Position numbers and translations under genes: made by a program | In this document: positions 21,276 through 32,165 of the stretch, in pieces | Position numbering within the stretch: position 1 is the first letter of the stretch | Layout: each line of letters begins with the position of its first letter | The notes under the pieces: generated by a model | Databases searched by the model: none | The model's input: the letters and a program-made list of their open reading frames with translations, nothing else | Told to the model about the DNA's origin: nothing | DNA from: Xiphophorus maculatus | Taxonomy: Eukaryota; Chordata; Actinopteri; Cyprinodontiformes; Poeciliidae | Reading direction: 5' to 3' | Length of the DNA stretch: 64,000 bases | NCBI RefSeq assembly: GCF_002775205.1 | Contig: NC_036456.1 | Coordinates: 21,510,968 to 21,574,967, forward strand

Positions 21276-24200
21276 TCAAACTAATGCTGTTCTTTGGTGC
21301 ATCATTTCAATAAGTCTAGTCACTGGTCTCAACAATCGCCCAGCTCTAGATCTACGGGCAGTCGCACCATCAACTACTGTCACTGTAGCAGTACTAGTAG
21401 CAGGTACATCAGTGAGAGTGTCCGTAACAGGAGCCGGAAAGGTCTCTGGGCAAGCCATTAGGACTGCTGAGCAACCAGAGTCTGCTGAACTGCTGTCCAT
21501 CAAAGCAGCTCCATCAGAGGGTTGTAACTGATCAAGGACTGGGTGGGCTAGAGGCAACACCTCTGGTAGGGCATTAGTAGGTTCTACAGCTCCCTCCAGC
21601 ACAGTGCCCTCCACCTGCTCAGCATCTTCTGCATCTGTCTCCCTGCCTGCTCCCAAAGGTAGGTCAGATACCCACACTCTTGTTCTAAACTCTGCTGAGT
21701 CAGAAATTACATCACTGATTGCTGACCTCTCGACACTGAGGTCAAGTGAACTTGATGTCGGAGACAGAACAACCTCCTCCTGGTCATCCTGAGGTAAAGG
21801 CAGAAAGTTTATCGACATTATCAGATTGCGGTGAACCACTTTTACTTGGCCTGTAGTGGGATTCTGGATCCTGAAGGTGTGGCTCTCATCATCCTTTCCA
21901 ACCACCACATACACCGTGCTATCCCAGCGGTCAGCAAGCTTCCTTTTTCCACGTTCTCCTTTGTTGGCCAGCAGCACTCTGTCGTTCACTTCCACCGGTA
22001 CACCACGTACTCTCCGGTTGTATAGCTCAGTGTGACGCTGGAGCTGTTTAGTTGCTGTTGACTGGGCTACGGCCATAGCTTCTCTCATGTCCTTTCGCAG
22101 GGTCTCAACATAGCGATCATAGTCCACCACCTCTGGATCACTGAGCACCGAATCAAAGATGACGTCCACTGGAAGGCGTGGCACCCTCCCAAACATGAGC
22201 AGGAACGGTGCATACCCTGTCGTCTCATCCACTGTACAATTGTAGGTGAATGTCAGAGATTTCAGGGCCTCAGGCCAACGATGTTTAGCTCTTGGTGGCA
22301 GTGCTCGAATCATGTTGCCTAGAGTCCGGTTCATTCTCTCACACGAGCCATTCCCCATGGGGTGATAAGGCGTAGTGTGGGACTTTTGCACACCCGCCAC
22401 ATTCAGCAACTCTGCAATGAGTGAACTCTCAAAACTGGCCCCCTGATCGGAATGTAGTCGCTTGGGAAACCCATAGATGCAGAAGTAGTTGTTCCACAGT
22501 TGGTGTGCGACTGCTTTAGCCGACTGATTGGGGCACAAGAAAGCGTGTGCCATCTTTGTGAAGTGGTCAGTAGCCACTAGCACATCCAGTGAATTGTTTG
22601 AAGAATCCTCAGCAGTCCAGAAATCAATACTGACAAGTTCCAGAGGTTCCGAGGTCCTTATGTTTTTCAAAGGAGCTCTGGCTTCTGGCTCTGGTGACTT
22701 GCTGACAACACACCATCTGCAGTGTTGTACATACTCAGTAACATCATGCACTAGGCCAATCCAATAAAACCTCTGTCTAGTCAGATACAGAGTCCGTTGC
22801 TGACCCTGGTGACCAGCCTCATCGTGAACACCTTGTAACACCTTCTGGCGCAGTGAGCGGGGGACAACATAAAGGTAGGAGTTTTTCTTTGTGACAGGGT
22901 TTTTAGCTACCCGGTACAGAACTCCATCTCTCAATGCCAGCTTTTCCCAGCCTTTCAAAAGCTTGAGGACTTCTGATGACTCCTTGACACGTTCCCTCCT
23001 GGAAGGTCTCCACTTCCTCTCTATAAAGAAGATCACCCTACTTAGAACCGGGTCATTTCTCTGCCTCTCCTGCAACACTTCAAGCGAGAGCACCTCAGAG
23101 TTGACTTTTGGGGTTGTTAGAACAGTCTGTGAGAACTGTGGCAGGAGAAAAGCATTCGGGCACACCACAGGACCATTTCCACTGCATCCCTGGAGTACAG
23201 CAGCAACCTCCAGTGATGATACTGCTCCCGTCTTAACAACCGCCACACCCTGAGATATCTGTGGGTCGCACTCAAATACTTCAGGTGGGTTGGCTGACCA
23301 GCGAAACACCTCCTGGATCCCATGAGCACCAACCACTGCAACCTCTGCCAGCAGCTCGCCATAAGGCATTCTTGTCAAACGGTGAGACGCACTAGACTGT
23401 ACGAAGGGCTCTCTGCTAAGGGCGTCAGCCACCACATTCTTTGATCCAGGGATGTACTTGATGTCGAACTGGAATGGCGCCAACCTAGCGATCCACCTCT
23501 GCTCACACGCATCCAGCCGAGCCTTGGACAGGATGTAGGTTAGTGGATTATTGTCCGTCCACACAGTGAATTGGTGACCTCTCAACCAGTGATGGAACTT
23601 GTCACACACCACCCATTTTAAGGCGAAGAATTCCAGTCGGTGCGCGGGATATTTAGATTGGGCATAACTTAGTGATTTACTTGCAAAAGCGATCGGTCTG
23701 GCTGTTGAACCACCAGCAGGCACTTGTGACAGGACTGCACCAAGTCCGTCAGTAGACGCATCCACAGACAGGAGAAAGTGCTCACTGAAGTTCGGGTGGG
23801 CCAGCACCACACGATCTAGCAAAGCCTGCTTCAGTCGACAGAAAGCCTGCTGACAATCTGCTGTCCAGTCCTCAGCACGGAACTGTTTGCAGATTTGTCG
23901 GCGTTTTCTTCCACCTCCCCGCGGACCTTTAGAGCATGAGATCAGCCGAAACAATGGCTTGGCCATAGCAGAACACCCCTCAATAAACTGCTGGTAGTAG
24001 ACTACCATGCCAAGGAAGGAACGGATCTTCCTCTGTGAGGGAATATTTGTGCCAACCTCCATAAGGTCTGACTCAGTAATGGCGGCGATAGCAGTCACTT
24101 TATCTGGGTCAGATTGGATCCCATCCATGCTGATGATATGACCGAGGAACTTCACTGACCTCCTCAGAAAGTGACATTTCTTTGGGGCGAGCTTGAGGTT

Positions 24201-25946
24201 ATGATTCTGGAGTCTCTGGAAGACCATGTGCAGACGCTCAAGCGCTAGGTCTTCTGTTGGAGCAAACACCAGGACATCATCCAGATAGCACAGCAAGCTC
24301 ATAAAGTTCTGGTCACCGAAGATGTTTAGCATCATTCTCATGAATGTCGCTGGACTATTACAGAGTCCCTGAGGCATCCGATTATACTCGTACAATCCAA
24401 ACGGCGATGAAAAGGCAGTGTACTTTCGGTCAGCCTCATGCACTTCCACATTGTAATAGCCGGAAGTCAAATCCATGGTTGAGAAAAAGGCATTGCCCCC
24501 CAAGGCTGCTAGAGCATCAGCTGGATGAGGGAGTGGGTGTGCATCCTTGACAGTGCGTGCATTGATCCATCGGAAATCATTACAAATCCGTAAGTCACCA
24601 GACTTCTTCCACACGAGTACCAGGGGAGATGCAAACTCACTGCTAGACTTCCGTATGATTTCACGCTCCTCCATCTCATCCAGTGCCTCTCTCAATTTTT
24701 CATACTGGGTTGGTGGTATGCGCCTACATGGCAATCTGAATGGTTTCTCATCCATGACTCTGATGCGATGTAGAAAACCTGTGGCTTTACCACAATCCAG
24801 TTTGACCCTTGAGAAAATCGACTGGTATTGAACAATGAGCTCAGCCAGTTTAGCCTTATATTCAGGGGCAACATCACATGACTCGGTGTCTATATCCGAC
24901 AGTCCCAGTCCTCTAAGCATTGCCTGAGGGGTGTCAACTGTGCAAGGTGTCACAAGGTGAGGATGATCTGGCCAGGTGGAGTCCTCTGAGACGAGGCTGT
25001 GTCTTGTACTGTTGTCCAATGGCACTTGTATTTGTTGATGAATGCCAAGTTGGGATCCAGCAAACATCTCCACTGAACAACAAGTACACACATCAGCCAA
25101 CTTAGCATTACGTCTCAAGGTAACCGGCTTGTCTGATGGATTAATGACCTTTAATGGGAGCCACCCATCTGCTCTTAGAATTGACACCGACCTCCCCACT
25201 AAGACTGTCCTCGGTGTAGATCTTGCTGTTGTTGGCTCCACCACAACAGTACATCCCGCCAACAGATTATTCACCTGTGGCAACTTTCCCCAAATCAGAT
25301 GCTCTGTCATAGGTTCAAGAGTAACAGCTCGCTTGATTTTGACAGTTCCAACTGCATCATGGACGTTTTCATCGGCAGCTTCCACCCTTGCCAACAAGCC
25401 TAGCATTTTCAGCTCTGCATCACAACTGTCACAGAGTGCTGTGGGGCCCTGGTTCTGGAGATCTTGCCTCAGCTTAAACCTGTTAATAATGTATCTCAAC
25501 AGGTTACTGCCAACAATCAGTTCTTCATTCTGGTTCTCAACAATCAATGTCGGGACAATCACTTTGCAGTCATAAAGACCCATCCCCAGATCGCACATGC
25601 CAGAAGGTAAGGTCCTGGATCCCCCACACCTAATCAACACAGTCGCTGTCGGCTCAAGGGTGGGGCTCCTTAAAACATCCCTATGTAACAGCTGAGGTAT
25701 TACTTTAGAGCTCAGAGTGCACGCCATTGACCCTCTATCCAGCAAGGCTCTGACCGTAACCACTCCTCCCAGTGTCACATCTTCATAAAACAAGTTGTCA
25801 TGCTGTTCGAGTCTCTGAATGTTTTGGAATATTGGTGTATATCCCATATCTCTCACTTCATATGCACTTTGACAAATAGACTCCATGTCATCTTCAAAAT
25901 TTGGAACAGGGGGATCACTTTTAGGCCCAACACTTTCCCCCACCAC
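21276..25946 (-). CDS. pol: Ty3/gypsy pol polyprotein (protease, RT, RNase H, integrase), 1556 aa
   Basis: This is one long open frame. A retropepsin-like region has 'VRALLDRGSMACTL' around residues 65-78. The reverse transcriptase spans about 400-610, with 'RICNDFRWIN', 'MPQGLCNSPATF' and the catalytic YLDD at 554-557. RNase H follows with Asp729, Glu772 and Asp798. The integrase has an HHCC zinc-binding segment ('HDEAGHQGQQRTLYLTRQRF...CRWC') and the DDE core ('VSIDFW', 'HSDQGASFES', 'NGSCERMNRTLG'). The order PR-RT-RH-IN is that of Ty3/gypsy elements. The protease motif has Arg where Thr or Ser normally follows the catalytic Asp (Asp70), which may impair it. The length and intact frame suggest a fairly young copy. 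Confidence 0.95.
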   Translation of the reverse strand: MVGESVGPKSDPPVPNFEDDMESICQSAYEVRDMGYTPIFQNIQRLEQHDNLFYEDVTLGGVVTVRALLDRGSMACTLSSKVIPQLLHRDVLRSPTLEPTATVLIRCGGSRTLPSGMCDLGMGLYDCKVIVPTLIVENQNEELIVGSNLLRYIINRFKLRQDLQNQGPTALCDSCDAELKMLGLLARVEAADENVHDAVGTVKIKRAVTLEPMTEHLIWGKLPQVNNLLAGCTVVVEPTTARSTPRTVLVGRSVSILRADGWLPLKVINPSDKPVTLRRNAKLADVCTCCSVEMFAGSQLGIHQQIQVPLDNSTRHSLVSEDSTWPDHPHLVTPCTVDTPQAMLRGLGLSDIDTESCDVAPEYKAKLAELIVQYQSIFSRVKLDCGKATGFLHRIRVMDEKPFRLPCRRIPPTQYEKLREALDEMEEREIIRKSSSEFASPLVLVWKKSGDLRICNDFRWINARTVKDAHPLPHPADALAALGGNAFFSTMDLTSGYYNVEVHEADRKYTAFSSPFGLYEYNRMPQGLCNSPATFMRMMLNIFGDQNFMSLLCYLDDVLVFAPTEDLALERLHMVFQRLQNHNLKLAPKKCHFLRRSVKFLGHIISMDGIQSDPDKVTAIAAITESDLMEVGTNIPSQRKIRSFLGMVVYYQQFIEGCSAMAKPLFRLISCSKGPRGGGRKRRQICKQFRAEDWTADCQQAFCRLKQALLDRVVLAHPNFSEHFLLSVDASTDGLGAVLSQVPAGGSTARPIAFASKSLSYAQSKYPAHRLEFFALKWVVCDKFHHWLRGHQFTVWTDNNPLTYILSKARLDACEQRWIARLAPFQFDIKYIPGSKNVVADALSREPFVQSSASHRLTRMPYGELLAEVAVVGAHGIQEVFRWSANPPEVFECDPQISQGVAVVKTGAVSSLEVAAVLQGCSGNGPVVCPNAFLLPQFSQTVLTTPKVNSEVLSLEVLQERQRNDPVLSRVIFFIERKWRPSRRERVKESSEVLKLLKGWEKLALRDGVLYRVAKNPVTKKNSYLYVVPRSLRQKVLQGVHDEAGHQGQQRTLYLTRQRFYWIGLVHDVTEYVQHCRWCVVSKSPEPEARAPLKNIRTSEPLELVSIDFWTAEDSSNNSLDVLVATDHFTKMAHAFLCPNQSAKAVAHQLWNNYFCIYGFPKRLHSDQGASFESSLIAELLNVAGVQKSHTTPYHPMGNGSCERMNRTLGNMIRALPPRAKHRWPEALKSLTFTYNCTVDETTGYAPFLLMFGRVPRLPVDVIFDSVLSDPEVVDYDRYVETLRKDMREAMAVAQSTATKQLQRHTELYNRRVRGVPVEVNDRVLLANKGERGKRKLADRWDSTVYVVVGKDDESHTFRIQNPTTGQVKVVHRNLIMSINFLPLPQDDQEEVVLSPTSSSLDLSVERSAISDVISDSAEFRTRVWVSDLPLGAGRETDAEDAEQVEGTVLEGAVEPTNALPEVLPLAHPVLDQLQPSDGAALMDSSSADSGCSAVLMACPETFPAPVTDTLTDVPATSTATVTVVDGATARRSRAGRLLRPVTRLIEMMHQRTALV

Positions 25947-26004
25947 ATGCAGGCCAGTCAGTTTTCCTGAGACTGCACCACCTGCTTATCGCTCCTAGGC
26001 TTCC

Positions 26005-26802
26005 TCACCACAGCCCCTGGACACTCCGCTCGGATGTGGTCAGGTGCAAAACAGCTAAAGCACAGATGATTGGATGATTGGATTGATACTGAGTAGTGTG
26101 CCCACCCTCGCTGCACACAGCACAAGGTACGGCAGGCTTTACTTTCGTTGGCTGGTCCCCTTGGGTGTGTGCCTTGAACCTACTTTGAAACTTGTGCTGC
26201 TGTGGCTGCTGCTCCAGAACACGTTTGAGCAGAGCGATGACCCGGTCCAGGCGGTCCGGCGAGTTCTCAGCTGACTTTCCAATAGGTGGTGCAACAACTG
26301 GGGCTGGAGGTAATACTTCAGTACTGAGTGTCGCACTTTGCACAGAGGAGGTGACTTCCTGGTGCTGGGAAGACCAGAAACTTGACATTCTGTGTTTGGT
26401 TAGTCGCTTGCGATTTCTGCAGTGTTCAACAAGTTTCTCGTGAATGTCAACCACCGTCCAGTCTTTCAACTGCCTACATTTGAATATGAGCAGTTCAGGG
26501 TCAGGGCAGTTCTGGATAAACATGGTATCAAAATTGGTCCTGACATTGATACGCATGCCTGCTCTGGTAAAATGTTTTCGAAGTTTATCTAGACCGTACG
26601 GTTTTCTGTCACGGTGCTTCAGAGCAAAGTCATGCGACAGGATTTTCTGAGGCTGTCTCAGGCTCTCTCCCATGTATTTCTCTAAAATTTCAGATCTGGG
26701 CAAACCATTTCTTTCTCTCATCGCTGTTAATGCTGTGAGTGAGGTAGAGACATGAATCTCGGGACTATCGCAGAAGACACATAGCCCTCTCATACGCTTC
26801 AA
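26005..26802 (-). pseudogene. gag: Gypsy gag region, frameshifted before the zinc knuckle
   Basis: The frame lies just upstream of pol on the same strand. It has basic and Pro-rich segments and ends near 'CAVCSEGGHTTQY', a Cys/His knuckle. A second knuckle ('CFSCFAPDHIRAEC') is read in another frame just downstream, so at least one frameshift separates them. The start of the protein (26802) is not at a clear leader, and no 5' LTR follows, so the 5' end of the element is probably lost. Confidence 0.65.
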
Positions 26803-27085
26803 ACGGTTTTCGAATATGTATTACGGTTCCCGAACGGGAAGGAGTTGTTCCCAATGCTTTTTTTGGGTGAAACTGGCTGGCTCAAACAGAGAATTGTCTC
26901 CCTCTGCATGTCTCACTCACAGCTGACAGTTGGCAGAGAGAATTATTTACCATAGCAACGGAACTCAGGAGGCTATTGGCTGCTGGTTAGGACTACAAAT
27001 ACGCATCACTGTAGTTCTATCTATAGTGGAACACTCAGTTGAAACAGAGGTTGACTGAACTGGCCTTTAGAACTACTTGCTGCTA
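26803..27085. other. No gene or 5' LTR seen
   Basis: This is the expected position of the 5' leader and LTR of the minus-strand gypsy element, but I find no copy of the 19144-20832 LTR here. Confidence 0.35.
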
Positions 27086-27550
27086 TGGGCTGTATATAAC
27101 TGATTTAACCCAATGAGTATTACACATTGGTTTAGTGTGGCACTTAAAAATTCAGCTTAATGAAAATTTCAAAATAAAAGCCTTGACAATTTTTACATCA
27201 TGTATTTGCTCTTTTGGCCATTATATAACTGATTTTACCCAACCATTGTTACACATGGGATTAGTGTGGCAATTTAAAATTAAGCTTAATGAAAATTTCA
27301 AAATAAAAGCCTTGAATATTTTTACATCAGGTAATTGCTCTTTTGAGCATTATATAACTGATTCAACCCAATGACTGTTATACATGGGATTAGTTTGGAC
27401 CTTTGAAATTAAGCTTAACAAAAAATTCAAAATAAAAGCCTTGACAAAATTTCAAATCATGTAATTGCTCTTTTTGGCTTTATAGGACTTTTTTATCCAA
27501 AGCACTGTTACACAGTGGAAGAGTGTGGGCATTTAATATGAAGCTTACTT
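27086..27550. repeat. Tandem array, 129-bp unit, about 3.6 copies
   Basis: The marker 'tataactgat' occurs at 27095, 27224 and 27353, exactly 129 bases apart, and a decayed copy follows near 27482. Each unit includes 'ttaatgaaaatttcaaaat' and 'ttacacatggg'-type blocks. Confidence 0.88.
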
Positions 27551-27689
27551 TATCCTGCTGAATGGTGAACGTCCAGCTTACTTAACATTCTTGTGATTCT
27601 AAAAATGCTATTGATTACGTTGCAGCTTTCTTTAGCATTGATGCTAATTTCTAGCATCAGAACGCTGGGTCCAAACCGACGGGCACACT

Positions 27690-28335
27690 TTGGCAGGCCC
27701 CGGTTAAATTTCTTCAGGAATTTTCTAGTTTTCTCTAATATCATCCTATTGATGTGAAACTTATACCAGAAATTCATAGTACCAGTGTGATTATGTACAA
27801 AACGTTATTTCACTCTTAACCATGTTAGCAGGGGATGCATTTTTTGACAAAGCCTATTATTAGCCTGAAAATATCTGCATGCCCTCTCTATTTCCCTCAA
27901 ATATTATCCTATTGATATAAAACTCATCCCAGCAGTTGATAGAACAAGTGTGATTACGTAGAAAAAGTTATTTCACTCTTAATCCTTTATTTCTCCATTT
28001 TAGCAGGGGATGCATTTTTTGGCAATATGGGGTTTGAGCCTGCCGATATTTGCATGCCATACCTATTTTCCCCAAATATCATCCTATTAATATAAAACTC
28101 ATACCAGCAGTTATAGAACTACTCTGATTATGTAGAAAAGGTAAAATCCCTCTTAACTATTTATTTCTCCATGTTAGCAGGGGGATGCATTTTTTGGCAA
28201 TATGAATTTTGTTCCTGCCGATATCTGCATGCCCTCTCTATTTTCTTCAAATATCATCCTATTGATATAAAACTCATACCAGCAGTTAAGGGAACAAATG
28301 TGATTATGTAGAAAATGTTATTTCTTTATTATCGC
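27690..28335. repeat. Tandem array, 175-bp unit, about 3.5 copies
   Basis: The marker 'gatgcattttttgg' occurs at 27834, 28009 and 28184, 175 bases apart. Other shared blocks are 'atcctattgatataaaactc' and 'atctgcatgccctctctatt'. This array follows the 129-bp array after about 140 bases but shares no sequence with it. Confidence 0.88.
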
Positions 28336-28582
28336 TATTGCAAGGATACTGAAGGAAATAAATCTGACAATGCAACCATGCTAAATGTAAAGCATGCACA
28401 AACAATTTTTATTTGGTTTAACATAAAAATTAAATCACTTTTTTATTAATTTCAACAAAAGAATATTCATAACAAAAATTTTTGGAAAACCAATTAAGTC
28501 AACGAAAATTATGTCACATGTTTAAACTGAAAATCCACTGAACTGCAGTCATTAACGAATTAGATTGGTACAAACATAAAAT

Positions 28583-29153
28583 CTATAAACACATTGCACA
28601 GCAGCAGTCTGTGTCGGTTTGTGGGACCTTAATGCAGCCTTGGTGGTACCACCAGTTACATCTGTCACATGTGATCTGTAAATAAAAATAGCAAAATAGT
28701 CAAATAGCAACATAAAGAATATTCAACATAAAGAATGTTTTTTTTAGTTCCTTATCTGTTTACTGAAGGTGATTTTGGGTTTTGTCAACATAAAGCTTCT
28801 TCTTAATTATCAATATATGATTGGTAGAACTTTATTTGAGGAGATGACAGCATGTTCCTGACATGTATGGAGGTAAAAAAATTCTAGGACCATAAGCAAC
28901 TGTGTTTAATGTTTTACGACTGTACTTAAAAAAAAAAAAACTTAAGCTACTTCCCACTTACCTGCCTTGGGTGTTTATTTATTTTATTATGATTTATTTT
29001 TGTATATCTACATACTTTGCAACTATTTGAAGGATGGTATATGGTTTGCTTGAATTGATTTTTCACTGCATTACATTGTTGTCTTACCCACATGTGATCT
29101 TCTGTGTCCTCACTGTCACAGTGTCTGCAGAGTCTGTAGAGTCTCCACTGACT
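28583..29153 (-). CDS. PHD-finger C-terminal exon pair
   Basis: Two minus-strand exons with good splice sites and phase 0 junctions build one PHD finger. Exon 29153-29088 (66 bases) holds the first Cys pair ('CRHC') and ends at a 'gtaag' donor. Exon 28675-28583 (93 bases) follows 'ttatttacag' and holds 'CDRCNWWYHQGC' and the final 'CAMC' before a stop. The spacing C-x2-C...C-x2-C-x4-H-x2-C...C-x2-C fits a C4HC3 PHD finger, which normally reads histone tails. Upstream exons were not assembled; a separate open exon (30150-30079) after 'cctttacag' may or may not belong. This could be a host gene remnant or a mobile-element gene that carries a PHD finger. Confidence 0.55.
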
Positions 29154-30543
29154 CTACAGAAAAACAAACCGCATCTTTAAATCAATGTTATAAAATAATC
29201 TTAATGGTATTTTTTTGCGTTTTTTTTTTTTTTCTTTTAAATAATTCCATTTGTTAGTGTTCTTTTGAAAGTGGAACTACAATAATCCTCTGTGTAGATC
29301 TCAGTTGTCTAATCATCCCTTTTTGATAATGTCTGGTCTCATAAACAAATACAAGTAATAGAAACTGTACATCATATTGGCATATTAGGCAGGCGCACAT
29401 GGTGTCTGTCTATTCATGAATTGAAACACACATCTATTTAAGGTATTTCTGGGATTTATGGTAAAAGAAAGCATCATTTAGTGTTTACTTTTTTATAATT
29501 TTCTCCAACTTGAGCCACTGAAGGTATAAAAATGGCATTCAGAAAATTTTAATATGTCTACATATACATGTATGTACATCTTGTGAAATTTGTCATTTTG
29601 TAAATGTTAATTTTATGAAAACACAGTAATGAATATAATGGTTCACATAATACTTCTCATTCCAGTTTTGTACTTTCACAAACTGCAAGTCCTTTTTGCT
29701 TATCAAGTTACATTAAAGCTACTCAAGAAAAGTGTACGTAATTGTATCCTAGAACAATTTTAAGTTTGTTGATTATGTTTTTTGCCTCAACAGCTATTGG
29801 GCTGTTATGTGTAATTTATTTATTAGAGATCAAGGCCAGGTGTATTGAAATGTTCTTCACTAATTGAATTTGACATAAACACTAACATGATTGTACTTCA
29901 CACATCTGCAAAGTTCAATATTTTAATATTTCTAATTAGATAAAATAGCTGACCTAACACAATTTTTTTGTGCGTGCATGATTTTACACACAACATAGTA
30001 TCCCACCCACATAGGAACTGAAAAGAAAATATGTCAAAAGACACCTGATTCTGAGAGAAGTGTGGAAGAAATGTTGAGTCACATGGTATTAACAGCTTCT
30101 GCTGTTGATGGAAAGTTCTGGTCCTTGTTTTCCAGTATGCACTCTGCAAACTGTAAAGGCAAATATATTTTTTTGAAGTATTACATTGTCATATAGAGGT
30201 CATGACATTTATGAATAATTAGACATTTTTGCTGTACTTATTTCAGACTCTTTCCATTGTCATTAAAATAAATCAACCATGTAATAAAGCAATATAATTC
30301 ATAAACTACATTATATTTCAGGCAGAAATGCACAGTTTAAGTTGTTTAGCCAAAGCTGTTCATCATCTTAAAAGTTCTACTCCTACAAAATAGCATTAGA
30401 TTAATGGCAATGTGATTATTAGAAAACCACTTTCATATTAATCTTTTTTCACAACATCAAAAACATAAACTAGCATGTATACCAATATATTGATATATAA
30501 TTCTATCTATCTTCAGACATAGATATAGATAAATATACATATA
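29154..30543. other. AT-rich DNA without a convincing gene
   Basis: Apart from one possible 72-base exon (30150-30079, minus, after 'gcctttacag', ending in TGA), I see no coding or repeat structure. Confidence 0.35.
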
Positions 30544-30735
30544 CAGTGGGGCAAAAAAGTATTTAGTCAGCCACCAATTGTGCAAGTTCTCCCACTTAAA
30601 AAGATGAGAGAGGCCTGTAATTTTCATCATAGATATACCTCAACTATGAGAGACAAAAGGAGAAAAAAAATCCAGAAAATCACATTGTCTGATTTTTAAA
30701 GAATTTATTTGCAAAATATGGTGGAAAATAAGTAT
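30544..30735. mobile_element. Tc1-like inverted-repeat fragment (one end only)
   Basis: The sequence 'cagtggggcaaaaaagtatt' and the following ~190 bases are one terminal repeat of a Tc1-type element common in fish. The element is then replaced at about 30735 by LINE coding sequence, and no second end or transposase is present. Confidence 0.85.
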
Positions 30736-31795
30736 TGTACATGTCTAAGGCAAAAGGAAATATCTCAAACTGGCTCAAAGATCTAAAGATGAGTGAAGCC
30801 GCTGGTGAGGCTCTTAATGCAGACATCACTGTGGAAAAGATCCTGGATGTAATTAAAGCATTCCCCAAGGCCAAAGCCCCAGGGCCTGATGGTTTTGGAA
30901 CTGAACTTTATAAAAGATATGCCGAGAGGATTGCTCCTCTCCTTCGGAGGATGTTTACTCATTCTCTTGATTCAGGTAAATTTCCCCCTACCATGTATGA
31001 AGCCAATATAACTTTAATATGTAAAGAAGGCAGGGAGGAGACGGAGCTTTCATCATACCGCCCTATTTCATTATTGAATTCTGACATTAAAATCTTCTCT
31101 AAAGTACTGGCAAATAGACTAAATAAATATGTTTCCTCTATTATACACCCGGACCAAACGGGCTTTGTTCCTAATAGGTTCTCATTTTTTAATATCAGAC
31201 GGTTAATGAACATTATGTATCATAAATATGACGGTAGGTTTAAGGGAGCGGCTTTTTGCCTTGATGCTGAAAAGGCATTTGACCAGCTGGAGTGGCCCTA
31301 CATCCTGACTGTACTTGAGGAGTTTGGGTTTGGTGATAAATTTGTGTCTTGGATTAAAACAATGTATGCTCACCCATCTGCCTCTGTCCTTACAAACCAG
31401 GACAAGTCAGAGCCCTTTCTACTGCACCGGGGGACCCATCAGGGTTGCCCCCTTAGCCCCTTGCTTTTCGCGGTCGCTATGGAGCCCCTCGCCATTAGTA
31501 TTAGAAAACACCCCTTAATCAAACCGATTCAATTGGGAAACATTGACCATCACATTTCATTGTATGCTGATGATGTTGTGGTCTTTGTGTCACATCCTGA
31601 GCAGTCAGTGCCAGTTCTCCTAGACCTTATTCAGTCATTCGGTGAGATTTCAGGTTATACTATTATCTGGCAGAAGAGTGAATTTATGTCACTGGGTGTA
31701 AGCCTCACTTCCGACTTCTTAGATAACCTATTATTTAAAATAACGGACAAACTGAAATATCTTGGGGTTATTCTGCCAAAGGACCCTTAAACTAA
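30736..31795 (+). mobile_element. L1/Tx1-type LINE fragment with reverse transcriptase
   Basis: The 351-residue frame (30735-31790) has 'AKAPGPDGFGTELY', 'YRPISLLNSDIKIFSK', 'DAEKAFDQLEW', 'HQGCPLSPLLFAVAMEPL', and the catalytic 'SLYADDVVVF' of L1/Tx1-clade reverse transcriptases. It is truncated at both ends: it starts at the Tc1 repeat junction and stops at '...LPKDP'. The endonuclease and C-terminal parts are missing. Confidence 0.9.
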
Positions 31796-31797
31796 GT

Positions 31798-32165
31798 CAT
31801 ATAGATAGATAGATAGATAAATCTTTATTGTCATTGTCACAAGAACAACGAAATTTAAAAAGTGCCATCAGTCGGTGCATATGCTTAAAAACAAAAAAAA
31901 AAAACTGTCTTACAATTCACACACAATGTAAGAAATAAATAACAAATAACTGATAAAAACTAATAAATAAGAACAGCCACATTCTCACATACATCATTCA
32001 TGATGATTAATGGTTGTTTTTGATTGCATTTAGTTTTGTTATTGCTATCGGGTAGAAACTGTCTCTGAGACGGTTGGTTCTGGTTCTGGTATGTTTGTTT
32101 CTTTATCAGTTGTTTCTCTAATCACCTCATTGCTGCAACGGTCTATTAAAGGCCTTCCTATCAAA
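31798..32165 (-). mobile_element. LINE 3' end (L2/Rex-type), minus strand
   Basis: On plus it starts with a TAGA repeat (31799-31818), then 'ctttattgtcattgtcac', the reversed form of the 'gtgacaatgacaataaag' tail seen in the other L2/Rex LINE ends here. The stretch '...gggtagaaactgtctctgagacgg' (around 32050) is the reverse of the LINE C-terminal coding end. Confidence 0.7.

Noticed and set aside
26803-27085. 5' LTR of the minus-strand gypsy element
   Set aside because: I looked for a second copy of the 19144-20832 LTR here and found none.
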